64,000 bases of DNA from an uncultured Pelagibacteraceae bacterium (GCA_902560185.1 CACEKW010000001.1:1-64000), one strand, 5' to 3'; positions 20,927-29,770 are shown, counted from the stretch's first letter. Program-made: numbers and translations. The notes: generated by a model from the letters alone, not told the origin.

Positions 20927-21835
20927 CTAAATCTTTTTTAAAAATTTATTTAGATCCTCTGACTTTATTTTGTTCCAATCCATCATATTGCCTCTTCCCC
21001 AAGTAGATTGTCTCTTTGCATATTGCCTAGTCTTTATTGATATTTTCTCAATTACCTCTGATATCTCAATTTTTTTCTTAAGATATTCTTTAATTTCTGC
21101 AATTCCGATCGCCTTAGAGGCAGTTTTAACTTTTGGAACCTTTAATTTTATAAATTTTTTTACCTCTGAAACTGCTCCATTTTTAATCATATATTCTGTT
21201 CGATCCTCAATTCTCTTGATTAACTCAGTTCTTGGATAATCGATATAAATTTTAAAAAAATCGTCCTTTTCATAATCTGATCGTGTATTTTTAAACCAAT
21301 CGTAAATTGATCTTTTTGTAAATGATTTTACTTCATAAGCTCGAATTACTCTTTGAGTGTCTGTGGATTTGATAAAATTTTTCGATATCGGGTCTAATTT
21401 TACTAATTCTGAAAAGAACTTTTTTGCTCCAATTTTTTTATGTAACAACCTTATTTTTGATCTTAATCGAGTTGGAATATTTGGAATATTTACTAAACCC
21501 TCTGTAATTGCTTTAAAGTATAATCCGGTACCACCCACAAGAATAGGCGTCTTATTTTTTTTTTTAATATAAAGAATTTTTTTATTAACTAATTTTAACC
21601 AATCTCCTGAGGAAAAATTTTTTTTTACACTTTGAAATCCATATAAATGATGCTTAATATTCTTGTAATCTTTTAGAAGAGGTCTCGCAGATAAAATTTT
21701 CAACTCTTTATATACTTGCATACTATCAGCATTAATGATCTCACCCTTAATTTTTTTAGCAAGTTTAATTGCAAAATTTGACTTACCTGATGCGGTTGGA
21801 CCATAAATTAAAATAATTTTGGATTTCAAATCCAT
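20927..21835 (-). CDS. miaA: tRNA dimethylallyltransferase
   Basis: A 302-residue enzyme that adds the isopentenyl group to A37 of tRNAs reading UNN codons. The P-loop GPTASGKSNFAIKLAK (13-28), INADSMQVYKEL (39-50), LVGGTGLYFKA (about 101-111) and DTQRVIRAYEV (about 158-168) are all diagnostic. The C-terminus keeps RQYAKRQSTW. It begins 3 bases after the degP-like gene. Isoleucine/valine gene proximity is probably incidental, since miaA near hfq/hfl genes is common in proteobacteria. Confidence 0.95.
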   Translation of the reverse strand: MDLKSKIILIYGPTASGKSNFAIKLAKKIKGEIINADSMQVYKELKILSARPLLKDYKNIKHHLYGFQSVKKNFSSGDWLKLVNKKILYIKKKNKTPILVGGTGLYFKAITEGLVNIPNIPTRLRSKIRLLHKKIGAKKFFSELVKLDPISKNFIKSTDTQRVIRAYEVKSFTKRSIYDWFKNTRSDYEKDDFFKIYIDYPRTELIKRIEDRTEYMIKNGAVSEVKKFIKLKVPKVKTASKAIGIAEIKEYLKKKIEISEVIEKISIKTRQYAKRQSTWGRGNMMDWNKIKSEDLNKFLKKI

Positions 21836-21838
21836 TAA

Positions 21839-23242
21839 TTAATCTAATTTAACGCCGATATATCGTCTTTGATTTTGACTATTATAGATAACTAATAAAA
21901 TAGTTTTTTGATTACTACTTAAGACTTGTTTCACTATTTGGTTTAAATCATTTATATTTCTTATTTTTTTCTTTTGAGCTTCTAAAATGATACTATTTAC
22001 TTCAACAGAACTTAATAAAGGACTATCATTTGCAATTTTAGTAACAACTAGTCCAGATGTTTGATTAGGTAAGTTTCTTGACTTGATATCGTCTTTGGTA
22101 ATTTGTCTTACAGTCACTTTTAAATCTTTTATCTCAGTTTCTTTTGGACTTGCTGTTTTTTCTGAGACTTTGAAATCTTCTGAGGTTTCTAATCTTCCAA
22201 GTGTAACAATTTTAACAATTTCTTTTTTATCTCTCCAAATTTTTACTTCTACTTTTTTCCCAACTGCAGTTCTTGCAACAATCATAGGAAGTTCCTTCAT
22301 CTGATTTATTTTTTCTCCATTAAATTCTAAAATAATGTCGCCAGCTTTTACCCCTGCTTTAGCAGATGGACTGTTCTCTGCAACACTTGCAACTAATGCC
22401 CCACGAGGTTTATCTAATTTTTCAACTTCAGCAATTTCTTTAGTAACATCTTGAATTCTTACACCTAACCAACCACGTTTTGTTTCTCCAAATTCTATTA
22501 ATTGATCAATAACTATCTTTGCACTATTCGAAGGAATTGAAAAACCAATTCCAATTGAACCATTTCTTCCAAGGATAGCAGTATTGATTCCAATCACATC
22601 TCCATTCATATCAAATAATGGACCACCAGAGTTTCCTTGATTGATTGATGCATCAGTTTGAATATAATCTTCGTACCTAGATAAACCTATTGATCTATTT
22701 CTTGCAGAAATAATTCCAGATGTTACAGTTCCGCCAAGTCCAAAGGGATTACCAATTGCTATTACCCAATCACCAATTCTTGCTTTATCAGAGTCACCAA
22801 ATTGAACTGGTTTGAATTTTTCATTTGTCTCAAGTTGGAGTACTGCGATATCTGATAATGGATCAGCACCCAAAACTTTAGCTTTAATTTCTTTGTCACC
22901 TACTCTTATGATAATATCATCAGCATCTTGAATGACGTGATTGTTTGTAACAACGATCCCTTTTTCATCTATAATAAAACCTGATCCTAAAGCTGCTGAT
23001 GGTCTTTCTTGTGGTGTTCCAAATTCTTTAAACATATCCTCAAATGGTGAACCTGGAGGAAATTGAAAAGGGAAAGGATTGGTTGGTGTTTTGACAATTG
23101 TAGTTGTTGAGATATTAACCACAGATGGCATCAACTTTTCTGCTAAATCAGCAAAAGAACTAGGATGATTTTGAGCAAACGATTTTAATTGAGGACCTAT
23201 TATTAAAATAATCGCTATAAATAATGTATTTATTCTAATCAT
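21839..23242 (-). CDS. DegP/DegQ-type periplasmic serine protease (Do family)
   Basis: A 467-residue HtrA-family protease-chaperone with a signal peptide (1-23, ending near SFAQ). The catalytic triad is His102 (TNNHVIQ), Asp131 (DPLSDIAVL) and Ser205 (QGNSGGPLF). Two PDZ domains follow: the first around 255-345 (GWLGVRIQDV, AGVKAGDIIL), and a degenerate second around 370-467 (SGLVVTKIANDSPLLSS). Envelope protein quality control is the expected role. It follows the DUF2065 gene by one base and hflC upstream, the usual neighbourhood for hflKC and a degP homologue in alphaproteobacteria. Confidence 0.93.
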   Translation of the reverse strand: MIRINTLFIAIILIIGPQLKSFAQNHPSSFADLAEKLMPSVVNISTTTIVKTPTNPFPFQFPPGSPFEDMFKEFGTPQERPSAALGSGFIIDEKGIVVTNNHVIQDADDIIIRVGDKEIKAKVLGADPLSDIAVLQLETNEKFKPVQFGDSDKARIGDWVIAIGNPFGLGGTVTSGIISARNRSIGLSRYEDYIQTDASINQGNSGGPLFDMNGDVIGINTAILGRNGSIGIGFSIPSNSAKIVIDQLIEFGETKRGWLGVRIQDVTKEIAEVEKLDKPRGALVASVAENSPSAKAGVKAGDIILEFNGEKINQMKELPMIVARTAVGKKVEVKIWRDKKEIVKIVTLGRLETSEDFKVSEKTASPKETEIKDLKVTVRQITKDDIKSRNLPNQTSGLVVTKIANDSPLLSSVEVNSIILEAQKKKIRNINDLNQIVKQVLSSNQKTILLVIYNSQNQRRYIGVKLD

Positions 23243-23243
23243 T

Positions 23244-23429
23244 TTAGTTCTTCATATAATAAATAATTATAAAACCTAATACTGCAAAGATTAATCCACC
23301 CGATCTGAGTTGACTATCATTTATAAGCTCTAATTTTTTTAACATACTTTTCATTTTTGATGGAAATATGGCATATAAAATTCCCTCAATAAACAAGAAT
23401 AGACCAAAGGCAATGATCAATTCTTTCAT
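23244..23429 (-). CDS. DUF2065 (YjeT-like) small membrane protein
   Basis: A 61-residue protein with two membrane helices (about 3-20 and 43-59) separated by a short loop with PSKMKSMLKKLELINDSQLR. Size, topology and the RSGG before the second helix fit the DUF2065/YjeT family, which is usually encoded next to hflC. Molecular role unknown. An association with the HflKC-FtsH complex is inferred from conserved context only. Confidence 0.8.
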   Translation of the reverse strand: MKELIIAFGLFLFIEGILYAIFPSKMKSMLKKLELINDSQLRSGGLIFAVLGFIIIYYMKN

Positions 23430-23436
23430 GAATAGA

Positions 23437-24306
23437 TTATTGTGAATTTGGTTTTATATTTCCAAAAAATTTAAAGAACTCACTATCAGGAGATAATATT
23501 AATGAAGTCTCTCCACCAATTAAAGCTTTTTCGTAAGCCTGCATAGCTCTGTAAAAAGCAAAGAATTCTGGATCTTGGCCAAAAGCATTAGCGAAAATAT
23601 TATTTCTTTTTCCATCACCTTCACCTTTCATAATCTCAGATTTTTTTTGTGCATCTGCTAAAATAACCGTTACTTCTTTATCAGCAGTTGATGTTATCGT
23701 GACCGCCATTTCAGCACCTTTTGCTCTAAACTCTTTTGCTTCTCTTTCCCTCTCTGTTTGCATTCTTCTAAAGATCGCATCACTATTTGCTTGAGGAAGA
23801 TCAGCACGTTTAATTCTTACATCTACAATTTCAATACCAAAGTTTTGCGCTTCATTGTTTACACCTTCTTGAATTAAAGCCATTTGTTTTGTTCTATCTT
23901 CTGATAAAAGTGTTTGTAGTTCTTGCTGACCTAATACGTTCCTTATTCTTGAATTGATAATTGTTGCCAATCTAGATCTTGCAACTCTCTCATTTCCAAC
24001 TGATATATAAAACTTAAGTGGATCTACAATTTGAAATCTTGCAAAAGCATCAACAATTAATCTTTTTTGGTCTGATGCAATCACTTCTTCAGGTGGTGTA
24101 TCTAAATTTAAAATTCGTTTATCTAAAAATACAACGTTTTGAATAAATGGTAGTTTAAAGTTTAATCCAGGTTTCAATATTATTCTTTTTGGATCACCAA
24201 ATTGAAGTACAATTGCTTGATTAACTTCTTTAACAATAAATATTGAAAAAAATAATGTTGCTGCAATAAAAACAGCTAATCCTGCTATAATTTTTCCTGC
24301 TTTCAT
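23437..24306 (-). CDS. hflC: FtsH modulator HflC (SPFH domain)
   Basis: A 289-residue SPFH/band 7 protein with an N-terminal membrane helix (about 5-25) and the SPFH domain (about 26-190, with PGLNFKLPFIQNVVFLDKR). HflC forms a large cage with HflK around FtsH in the inner membrane and modulates proteolysis. The long Glu/Lys helix (about 185-230, QTEREREAKEFRAKGAEMA) and the stalk end AFYRAMQAYEKAL are typical. It starts 1 base after hflK, so the two subunits are coupled. Confidence 0.94.
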   Translation of the reverse strand: MKAGKIIAGLAVFIAATLFFSIFIVKEVNQAIVLQFGDPKRIILKPGLNFKLPFIQNVVFLDKRILNLDTPPEEVIASDQKRLIVDAFARFQIVDPLKFYISVGNERVARSRLATIINSRIRNVLGQQELQTLLSEDRTKQMALIQEGVNNEAQNFGIEIVDVRIKRADLPQANSDAIFRRMQTEREREAKEFRAKGAEMAVTITSTADKEVTVILADAQKKSEIMKGEGDGKRNNIFANAFGQDPEFFAFYRAMQAYEKALIGGETSLILSPDSEFFKFFGNIKPNSQ

Positions 24307-24307
24307 T

Positions 24308-25417
24308 TTAGTTAGTCACTTTCTTTTTTAGTTCTGGTAATGGTAAGTAAGGAACAACACCTGAGCCAGCATTTTTCTCAATGATTACTTTATCGATATC
24401 AGCTAAAACTTTTTCCATCGTTTCTAAATACATTCTTTCTTGAGTTACAGATTTTGCTTTTTTGTACTCATTGTAAATTGCTAAGAACCTACTTGCTTCA
24501 CCCTCCGCTTTAGCTACTACCTCTTTTTTATAAGCCTCTGCAGCTTGTAAAATTTTTGCAGCTTCCCCTCGTGCTCTTGGGATTACATCATTAGCGTACG
24601 CTTCAGCTTCATTTTTTGATCTTTCCATGTCTGCTCTTGCAGCTTGCACGTCTCGAAACGCATCAATTACTTGATCAGGTGGGTCGGCTTTTTGCGTTTG
24701 AACCTGAGTGATTTGAATTCCTGATGTGTACTCATCTAAGATCTTTTGGATTATTTCTTGTGTATCTGTTTCAATTAAAGATCTTCCCTCAGTTAAAATC
24801 GGTTGAATATCTGATCTTGCTATTACTTCTCTCATTGCTGTTTCGGCTGCAGCTTTTACAGTTCCCTCTGGATCTTGAATTTTAAATAAAAAATTACCTG
24901 CATCCTTGATTACCCAAAAAACAGAAAAATCTATGTTCACAATATTTTCATCACCAGTAAGCATAAGACTTTCTTGTGGTACATCTGCTACTCCTCCGGC
25001 TGCAGAAGAAAAACCACTATCTCTTTCTGACCTAAAACCAATATCAATTCTATTAACTTTTGTTACTTTTGGAGTTAAAACGGTTTCTACTGGAAAAGGA
25101 ATATGATAATTCAAACCTGGTTGAGTTGTTTTGACAAATTTTCCAAATCTTAAAACAACTCCTTGTTCATCAGGAAGTACTCTATAAAGACCACTTGCTA
25201 ACCAAATAAAACCTAAAATAATTAAAACTAAGATAGCTTGTTTTCCCCCAGATGAACTTCCGCCTGGTAAAAATTTTTTAATTTTTTCTTGAAACTCTTT
25301 AATGATTTTATCTACATCAGGTGGCCTTGGACCTCTTCCAGAGCCATTACCACTACCACCTCCACCTGGAGGTGATCCCCAAGGACTACCACCCCTTTGT
25401 TGAAAATCATCTGACAT
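24308..25417 (-). CDS. hflK: FtsH modulator HflK (SPFH domain)
   Basis: A 369-residue partner of HflC. It opens with the Gly/Pro-rich cytoplasmic tail characteristic of HflK (GGSPWGSPPGGGGSGNGSG, 8-26), followed by a membrane helix (about 62-82) and the SPFH domain with EQGVVLRFGKFVKTTQPGL (89-107). A long coiled-coil helix (about 255-310) rich in Ala/Glu leads to the C-terminal oligomerisation end. It is the first gene of hflK-hflC-DUF2065-degP-miaA. The 50-base gap to the divergent mrp gene must hold both promoters. Confidence 0.95.
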   Translation of the reverse strand: MSDDFQQRGGSPWGSPPGGGGSGNGSGRGPRPPDVDKIIKEFQEKIKKFLPGGSSSGGKQAILVLIILGFIWLASGLYRVLPDEQGVVLRFGKFVKTTQPGLNYHIPFPVETVLTPKVTKVNRIDIGFRSERDSGFSSAAGGVADVPQESLMLTGDENIVNIDFSVFWVIKDAGNFLFKIQDPEGTVKAAAETAMREVIARSDIQPILTEGRSLIETDTQEIIQKILDEYTSGIQITQVQTQKADPPDQVIDAFRDVQAARADMERSKNEAEAYANDVIPRARGEAAKILQAAEAYKKEVVAKAEGEASRFLAIYNEYKKAKSVTQERMYLETMEKVLADIDKVIIEKNAGSGVVPYLPLPELKKKVTN

Positions 25418-25467
25418 AGACTATCTATATAGTGTCTAATTTAACAAAAACAAGCTAAGATCAAAAA

Positions 25468-26298
25468 ATGTCAGATAAAAAGCCAGAACTTAGTGCCGCA
25501 ACGAGTAAAGATAGTGGGCGAAAGGTATTCACCAAAAAACCAATTATTGGAACAAAATTTACTATTGCAATTTCGAGTGCAAAAGGAGGGGTTGGAAAGT
25601 CAACTTTCGCATCCAACCTTGCATTAGCTTTAAAACATATTGGATGTAAAGTTGGTTTGTTAGATGCAGACATTTATGGACCTTCAATTCCAAAAATGTT
25701 TGGTATAAATGAAAAACCAAAAAGTGATGGCCAAAAACTAGATCCTATAACTAAATATGATATTCAGTGTATGTCTATTGGTTTTCTTACTGATCAGCAA
25801 ACTCCGATGATTTGGAGAGGTCCAATGGTAACCAGTGCAATAAGAACTTTTACTCAAAAAGTAAATTGGAAAGATTTGGACTTCATAATTGTAGATATGC
25901 CTCCCGGCACAGGAGACACGCAGTTAACTTTCTCACAAGAGATAAAAATGGACGGAGCAATCATAGTTTCTACACCTCAAGAAGTGGCTTTGTTAGATGT
26001 AAAAAGAGGAATTAAAATGTTTGATAAACTAGGGGTAAAAATTTTAGGACTTGTTGACAACATGAGTTACTTCATTGGAGATGATAATAAAAAATATAAA
26101 ATATTTGGTGAGGGTGGAGTTCGTAAAACCTCAGAAGAATTTAATAAAGAATTTTTAGGAGAAATACCAATTAATTCTGAAATAGCAAAGACAAGTGATA
26201 ATGGAAAACCAATAGTTGAGGAAGATCCAAATTGTGAAATTTCAAAAATTTATATAGATTTTGCTAATAAAATTAAATCAACTTATCTTTTAGATTAA
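25468..26298 (+). CDS. mrp: Mrp/ApbC family P-loop ATPase lacking the CxxC motif
   Basis: A 276-residue MRP/NBP35-type ATPase. The deviant Walker A KGGVGKST lies at 39-46, with [16 protein letters not shown] (64-79), WRGPM (106-110), the Walker B-type [16 protein letters not shown] (142-157) and [14 protein letters not shown] (168-181). Such proteins carry or transfer Fe-S clusters. Two things differ from the classic form: there is no N-terminal MIP18/DUF59 domain, only about 28 unstructured residues, and the segment after NMSYF (198-202), where family members have CPxC, reads [12 protein letters not shown]. The only Cys residues (60, 91 and one near the C-terminus) are not paired. Divergent from hflK, and its 3' end overlaps thyX by 26 bases on the other strand. 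Confidence 0.9.
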   Translation: MSDKKPELSAATSKDSGRKVFTKKPIIGTKFTIAISSAKGGVGKSTFASNLALALKHIGCKVGLLDADIYGPSIPKMFGINEKPKSDGQKLDPITKYDIQCMSIGFLTDQQTPMIWRGPMVTSAIRTFTQKVNWKDLDFIIVDMPPGTGDTQLTFSQEIKMDGAIIVSTPQEVALLDVKRGIKMFDKLGVKILGLVDNMSYFIGDDNKKYKIFGEGGVRKTSEEFNKEFLGEIPINSEIAKTSDNGKPIVEEDPNCEISKIYIDFANKIKSTYLLD

Positions 26299-27220
26299 AA
26301 GCTTCCATTAACTCATTCCATTCTCTTTTTGATAAACCGGAATTTTCTAAAGAGACGTCTTCACCTTTAATTAATTTTTGAATCACAACGTTTCCTTTAG
26401 CAGAAACTTCTGTACCACCCACTCTGTAATCCATAAAAGCTTCATGAGTTATTGGCACCCACCTCTTTAAGGTATCCAGCATAATATCGGCATAAACTCT
26501 AATTTCATATTGAGCATGATGATCTGCTCTTAATCTTAAAAAATTCATTAAATTTAAAAGATCTGTTTTCCAATACCACTGAGTATAAGTATTTAACGTT
26601 AAATTCATTCTAGCAAGTTCTCTAGCTAAACCTTTTCTGTTATTATCTATGGTTGATCCATCATATCTTTCATTAAGCATGGTTTCATAATTGGAATAAG
26701 TTCTTTCAGCATCATTTTTCAAAAGCTCTAAAACCTCTTTTGCTTGACTTCCCTCAAGGACATCTCCTCTTCCTTGTCTGTTACTTGTTGATTGAGCTGC
26801 TAAATTTTCAGATGTTGGTAAGTAAAACTCTTTATCTAAAATAGAATATCTTGCAGAATATTCATTAACATTTGCAGTTCTATGTCTTATCCATTGACGT
26901 GCTATAAAGATCGGTAATTTGATGTGATATTTAATTTCACACATTTCAAATGGTGTACTATGCCAATGACGCATCAAATATTTTATCAATCCAGCATCAG
27001 TTGAAACTTGTTTGGTTCCTTTTCCATAAGAAACTCTTGCAGCTTGAACGATAGATGTATCATCACCCATGTAATCAACTACTCTTACAAAACCATGATC
27101 TAAAGCTGGTATTGCCTCATAAAGAATATTTTCCAACTCTGATACTACAACCCTTTTTGTTTTATTACTTTGAGACTGCTGATTCTTAATTTCCGCAGAT
27201 TGTTCTTTGGTTAATTTCAT
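26273..27220 (-). CDS. thyX: Flavin-dependent thymidylate synthase ThyX
   Basis: Makes dTMP from dUMP using methylene-THF, NADPH and FAD. The signature [11 protein letters not shown] (RHRx7S) lies at 112-122, counting from the ATG at 27220. [20 protein letters not shown] (85-104) and the C-terminal [13 protein letters not shown] (FAD/dUMP-binding) fit the family. Length is 315. The frame stays open to 27343, but the extra codons are simply the antisense of the tmRNA gene, so the longer model is rejected. A short Lys/Gln-rich N-terminal extension precedes the core. Convergent with mrp, sharing 26 coding bases. Confidence 0.95.
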   Translation of the reverse strand: MKLTKEQSAEIKNQQSQSNKTKRVVVSELENILYEAIPALDHGFVRVVDYMGDDTSIVQAARVSYGKGTKQVSTDAGLIKYLMRHWHSTPFEMCEIKYHIKLPIFIARQWIRHRTANVNEYSARYSILDKEFYLPTSENLAAQSTSNRQGRGDVLEGSQAKEVLELLKNDAERTYSNYETMLNERYDGSTIDNNRKGLARELARMNLTLNTYTQWYWKTDLLNLMNFLRLRADHHAQYEIRVYADIMLDTLKRWVPITHEAFMDYRVGGTEVSAKGNVVIQKLIKGEDVSLENSGLSKREWNELMEAFNLKDKLI

Positions 27221-27228
27221 GATTGTTA

Positions 27229-27256
27229 TTGAATCTCTTGCAATTCCTTTTATATT
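27229..27256 (+). promoter_or_regulatory. Candidate sigma-70 promoter of the tmRNA gene
   Basis: TTGAAT (27229-27234) and TATATT (27251-27256) with a 16-base spacer, ending 6-8 bases before the probable 5' end of the acceptor RNA. It lies between the divergent thyX start and the tmRNA gene. Confidence 0.55.
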
Positions 27257-27259
27257 AAT

Positions 27260-27523
27260 AAGGTTGGTTTTCCAACTATGACGATAAACGAATTTCGTAA
27301 TAACCATTGCGGACGTGGGGGCAGTACCCACCACCTCCACCAATTACAACTTATGGGGGTGAACTAGATTCGACGAGTGACTAAAAGCTATTCTTTCGTC
27401 CGGAATTGTTCCTCCGTAAAGGGCTAATTTATAAATGCTAACGAAAGTTACGCAATTGCTGCTTAATTAATTTTTATTAATTGAGTAAACGGGGTTTGGG
27501 GCACCTGGCAACAGAACGCCCCT
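27260..27523 (+). ncRNA. ssrA: Circularly permuted two-piece tmRNA (ssrA)
   Basis: The gene order is acceptor piece, short spacer, coding piece, as in alphaproteobacteria. The acceptor piece ends CACCTCC-A-CCA (27332-27342). A 12-base intervening segment (27343-27354) follows, and the coding piece begins GGGGGTG (27355-27361). The two ends pair as a perfect 7-bp acceptor stem with the G3-U70 pair that AlaRS recognises. The T arm is GTGGG/CCCAC with loop GGCAGTA. After GGGGGTGAACTAGATTCGACG (the conserved tmRNA 5' region) comes the tag frame ending GCT GCT TAA. The coding piece closes with a hairpin GGGGC/GCCCC (27498-27502 and 27518-27522) around the ACCTGGCAACAGAA element, then a T-rich run. 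Outer ends are approximate. It rescues stalled ribosomes with SmpB. Confidence 0.93.
27437..27466 (+). other. tmRNA proteolysis tag reading frame
   Basis: GCT resume codon followed by codons giving ANESYAIAA and a TAA stop: nine encoded residues, ending in the hydrophobic-AA degron recognised by ClpXP and related proteases. The Ala carried by the tmRNA itself would precede it. Confidence 0.85.
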
Positions 27524-27599
27524 TAAAAGTATTTTTTGTCGCTTAAAATTTGAAAAAATTATTTAGTAAAATTTAAATTAAAGGTGTAGGAAAGTTTAG

Positions 27600-28964
27600 A
27601 TGAAAATTAGAGTAAATTTTATTTATATTTTAATAATAGTATTTTTAATTATTTTGTTAATTTTGGGTCACCAAATCAATAAGCAGAATTCTGCATCCAA
27701 AAAAAATGAAATTTCAAATATAGTAAATCAACTTAAAACAAGAAATAATCAGCTAGCTAAAATACAAAAAAACTTATTCGAAGACGGAAAAAACTTAAAT
27801 GATATAATTAATAAAAGAGGGATCACTTTTAAAAATATATTTAAAGATAAAAAACTTGATGGATTAAATAATTTTTCTTACTCAAAATATTCAACTAAGG
27901 ATATTTTATTTAATGGTAATCGTGGTGCTACCGGCACAGCATATATTGACTTTTACAACAACGATAAAAATTTATTAATCGCAACTTATGATGGAGTTTT
28001 TGCATTTACTAATCTTAATAACTTAGAAAATTTTGTAAAAATAGACTCAAATATTAATTCAATAATCAAATATGATAAATTTTATTTTCATGAACAATAT
28101 GGCATTAAGGATATTCATATAGACAATAATAAATTGTATGTCTCATATATTGGTGAAAGAAAAGACAATTGTTACGATCTTAAAATTATTTTTAGTGAAT
28201 TAAATGAAAAATTTTTAGATTTTAATTTGTTTTATCAAACATTAAATTGTGTTGATAAAAATAATAATCATGGATTTTGGGCTCATCAAGGTGCAGGTGG
28301 AAGAATTGTAAATCTTGATAATTCAAACCTATTATTTACCACAGGGGACTTTAGAAATAGACCCCTTTCGCAAGATATTCAAAGTGATTTTGGAAAAATT
28401 TTAAAAATTAATATTCAAAATAAAAAATCTGAGGTTGTTTCCTTGGGTCATAGAAATCCCCAAGGTTTATATTACAGCAAAAAATTTGACTTTATTTTGT
28501 CTACCGAGCATGGACCAAAAGGTGGTGATGAAATCAATATAAATAATAAACCTTTTTTAGAAGTTAAAAATTTTGGATGGCCAATTTCATCTTATGGAGA
28601 ACATTATAAAAAAAATTATTCTGAAAAAATATTGAAAGAGGCACCGTTGAACAAATCTCATAAAAAATTTGGTTTTGAAGAACCTATTAAATATTTTGAT
28701 CCATCGATTGGTATAAGTCAAACAATTTCCTTGAATGAAGCAGATACAGAATTTTTAATTGGAGCAATGGGAAATGAGATTGCCGATCAGGATTTAGGAC
28801 TCCACTATATTAAGCTAAACGAGAAAAGAGATAAAGTTATAGAGCATGATTACTTTTTACTAAATGAAAGAGTTAGGGATATGATAGTTTCTAAAGATAA
28901 AAAGTTAATTATAATTTTTTTAGAAACCACAAGTTCAATATCAATTTTAAAAAAAAGCTTATAA
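27600..28964 (+). CDS. Membrane-anchored glucose/sorbosone dehydrogenase-like beta-propeller protein
   Basis: A 454-residue protein with one N-terminal membrane anchor (about 7-26), an Asn/Lys-rich helical linker (30-70), and a domain resembling the soluble quinoprotein glucose/sorbosone dehydrogenase family. Characteristic pieces are SLGHRNPQGLYY, STEHGPKGGDEIN, NFGWPISSYGEHY and PSIGISQ. The propeller core faces the periplasm. Whether PQQ is bound cannot be settled: the family's key Arg/His (GHRNPQG, EHGP) are present. The Ca2+ site was not verified. Very rich in Asn, Lys and Ile, like the neighbouring methyltransferase. It stands alone between the tmRNA gene and a convergent gene. Confidence 0.78.
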   Translation: MKIRVNFIYILIIVFLIILLILGHQINKQNSASKKNEISNIVNQLKTRNNQLAKIQKNLFEDGKNLNDIINKRGITFKNIFKDKKLDGLNNFSYSKYSTKDILFNGNRGATGTAYIDFYNNDKNLLIATYDGVFAFTNLNNLENFVKIDSNINSIIKYDKFYFHEQYGIKDIHIDNNKLYVSYIGERKDNCYDLKIIFSELNEKFLDFNLFYQTLNCVDKNNNHGFWAHQGAGGRIVNLDNSNLLFTTGDFRNRPLSQDIQSDFGKILKINIQNKKSEVVSLGHRNPQGLYYSKKFDFILSTEHGPKGGDEININNKPFLEVKNFGWPISSYGEHYKKNYSEKILKEAPLNKSHKKFGFEEPIKYFDPSIGISQTISLNEADTEFLIGAMGNEIADQDLGLHYIKLNEKRDKVIEHDYFLLNERVRDMIVSKDKKLIIIFLETTSSISILKKSL

Positions 28965-28969
28965 TTAAA

Positions 28970-29752
28970 TCAATTTTTAAATGAGATTTGAATTTCAGGC
29001 CCTCTTTTATAATTTCTGTAATCTAAACCTTTGATTGGATAATTTCTTGTTGTTTTTTGTTTTTTTATCCTAAATTTTTTTGGATTAATTAATGTCATTT
29101 CAATTACTTGTGGAGTTCCTTTATTATCGACACTACCATAATTATTTGCATTAATATGAATATTTCTTAGCTTAGATTTTTTTATAAAATCTTTTATTTT
29201 TTTTAAATTTTTTTTAAGGTTATGAAATTCTATAATCACTAAATTTAGTTTATTAAAATTCTTATTTATCTCTTTTAAAACCTTATATTCATCACCTTCA
29301 ATATCTACTTTCAAAACAATATCTTTATTGTCTCCGATTGCCTCTGAAATTGTAATTTGATTATCTTGTTTTGTCTTTATCGAAACAATCTTTTTTAAAT
29401 AATGTTTATTTTTACCTTTGAAAAAAGTTAAGTATTGCAAAAATTTGAAAACATCAAATATTTGATAAAGTTTAATTTTTCTAAATAATAATAAAGAAAT
29501 AAAATCTTTTAAAAATCTATCAGCCCAAAATTTATTATTAACTGTGTGATCAAAAGCTAAAATTTTACAATCATTATTATATTCTTGGAATTGTTTTTCA
29601 AAACTCCATTCGTCATCAAGTCCACAGGTAATAATCACTTTAGTTTTTCTAATAACACGTTTGTCAATAACATACCCTCCATCCGATTTTCTACCAAGTC
29701 TAATTAAATTAGATAAATCTGTGTGATAAGGTTTCAAAAAAGTTGGTAACAT
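28970..29752 (-). CDS. FkbM-family methyltransferase-like protein
   Basis: A 260-residue protein with a Rossmann-type core. ITCGLDDEWSFEKQF (41-55) is the SAM-binding first motif, and VLKVDIEGDEYKVLKEI (146-162) is the FkbM signature (KxDIEGxE). VIIEFHN follows as the next strand. FkbM enzymes O-methylate sugars or secondary metabolites and are often part of surface polysaccharide clusters, but no such cluster is here. Convergent with the preceding gene (5-base gap) and 18 bases downstream of ppdK, whose transcript may extend through it. Substrate unknown. Confidence 0.72.
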   Translation of the reverse strand: MLPTFLKPYHTDLSNLIRLGRKSDGGYVIDKRVIRKTKVIITCGLDDEWSFEKQFQEYNNDCKILAFDHTVNNKFWADRFLKDFISLLLFRKIKLYQIFDVFKFLQYLTFFKGKNKHYLKKIVSIKTKQDNQITISEAIGDNKDIVLKVDIEGDEYKVLKEINKNFNKLNLVIIEFHNLKKNLKKIKDFIKKSKLRNIHINANNYGSVDNKGTPQVIEMTLINPKKFRIKKQKTTRNYPIKGLDYRNYKRGPEIQISFKN

Positions 29753-29770
29753 TTATAACTTAACTAAATT

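Noticed and set aside
23437-25417. Duplicated SPFH genes as a new membrane microdomain system
   Set aside because: They are the standard hflK-hflC pair beside DUF2065 and a degP homologue.
27221-27343. N-terminal extension of ThyX of about 41 residues
   Set aside because: It is the reverse complement of the tmRNA acceptor piece. The ATG at 27220 gives the normal ThyX start.
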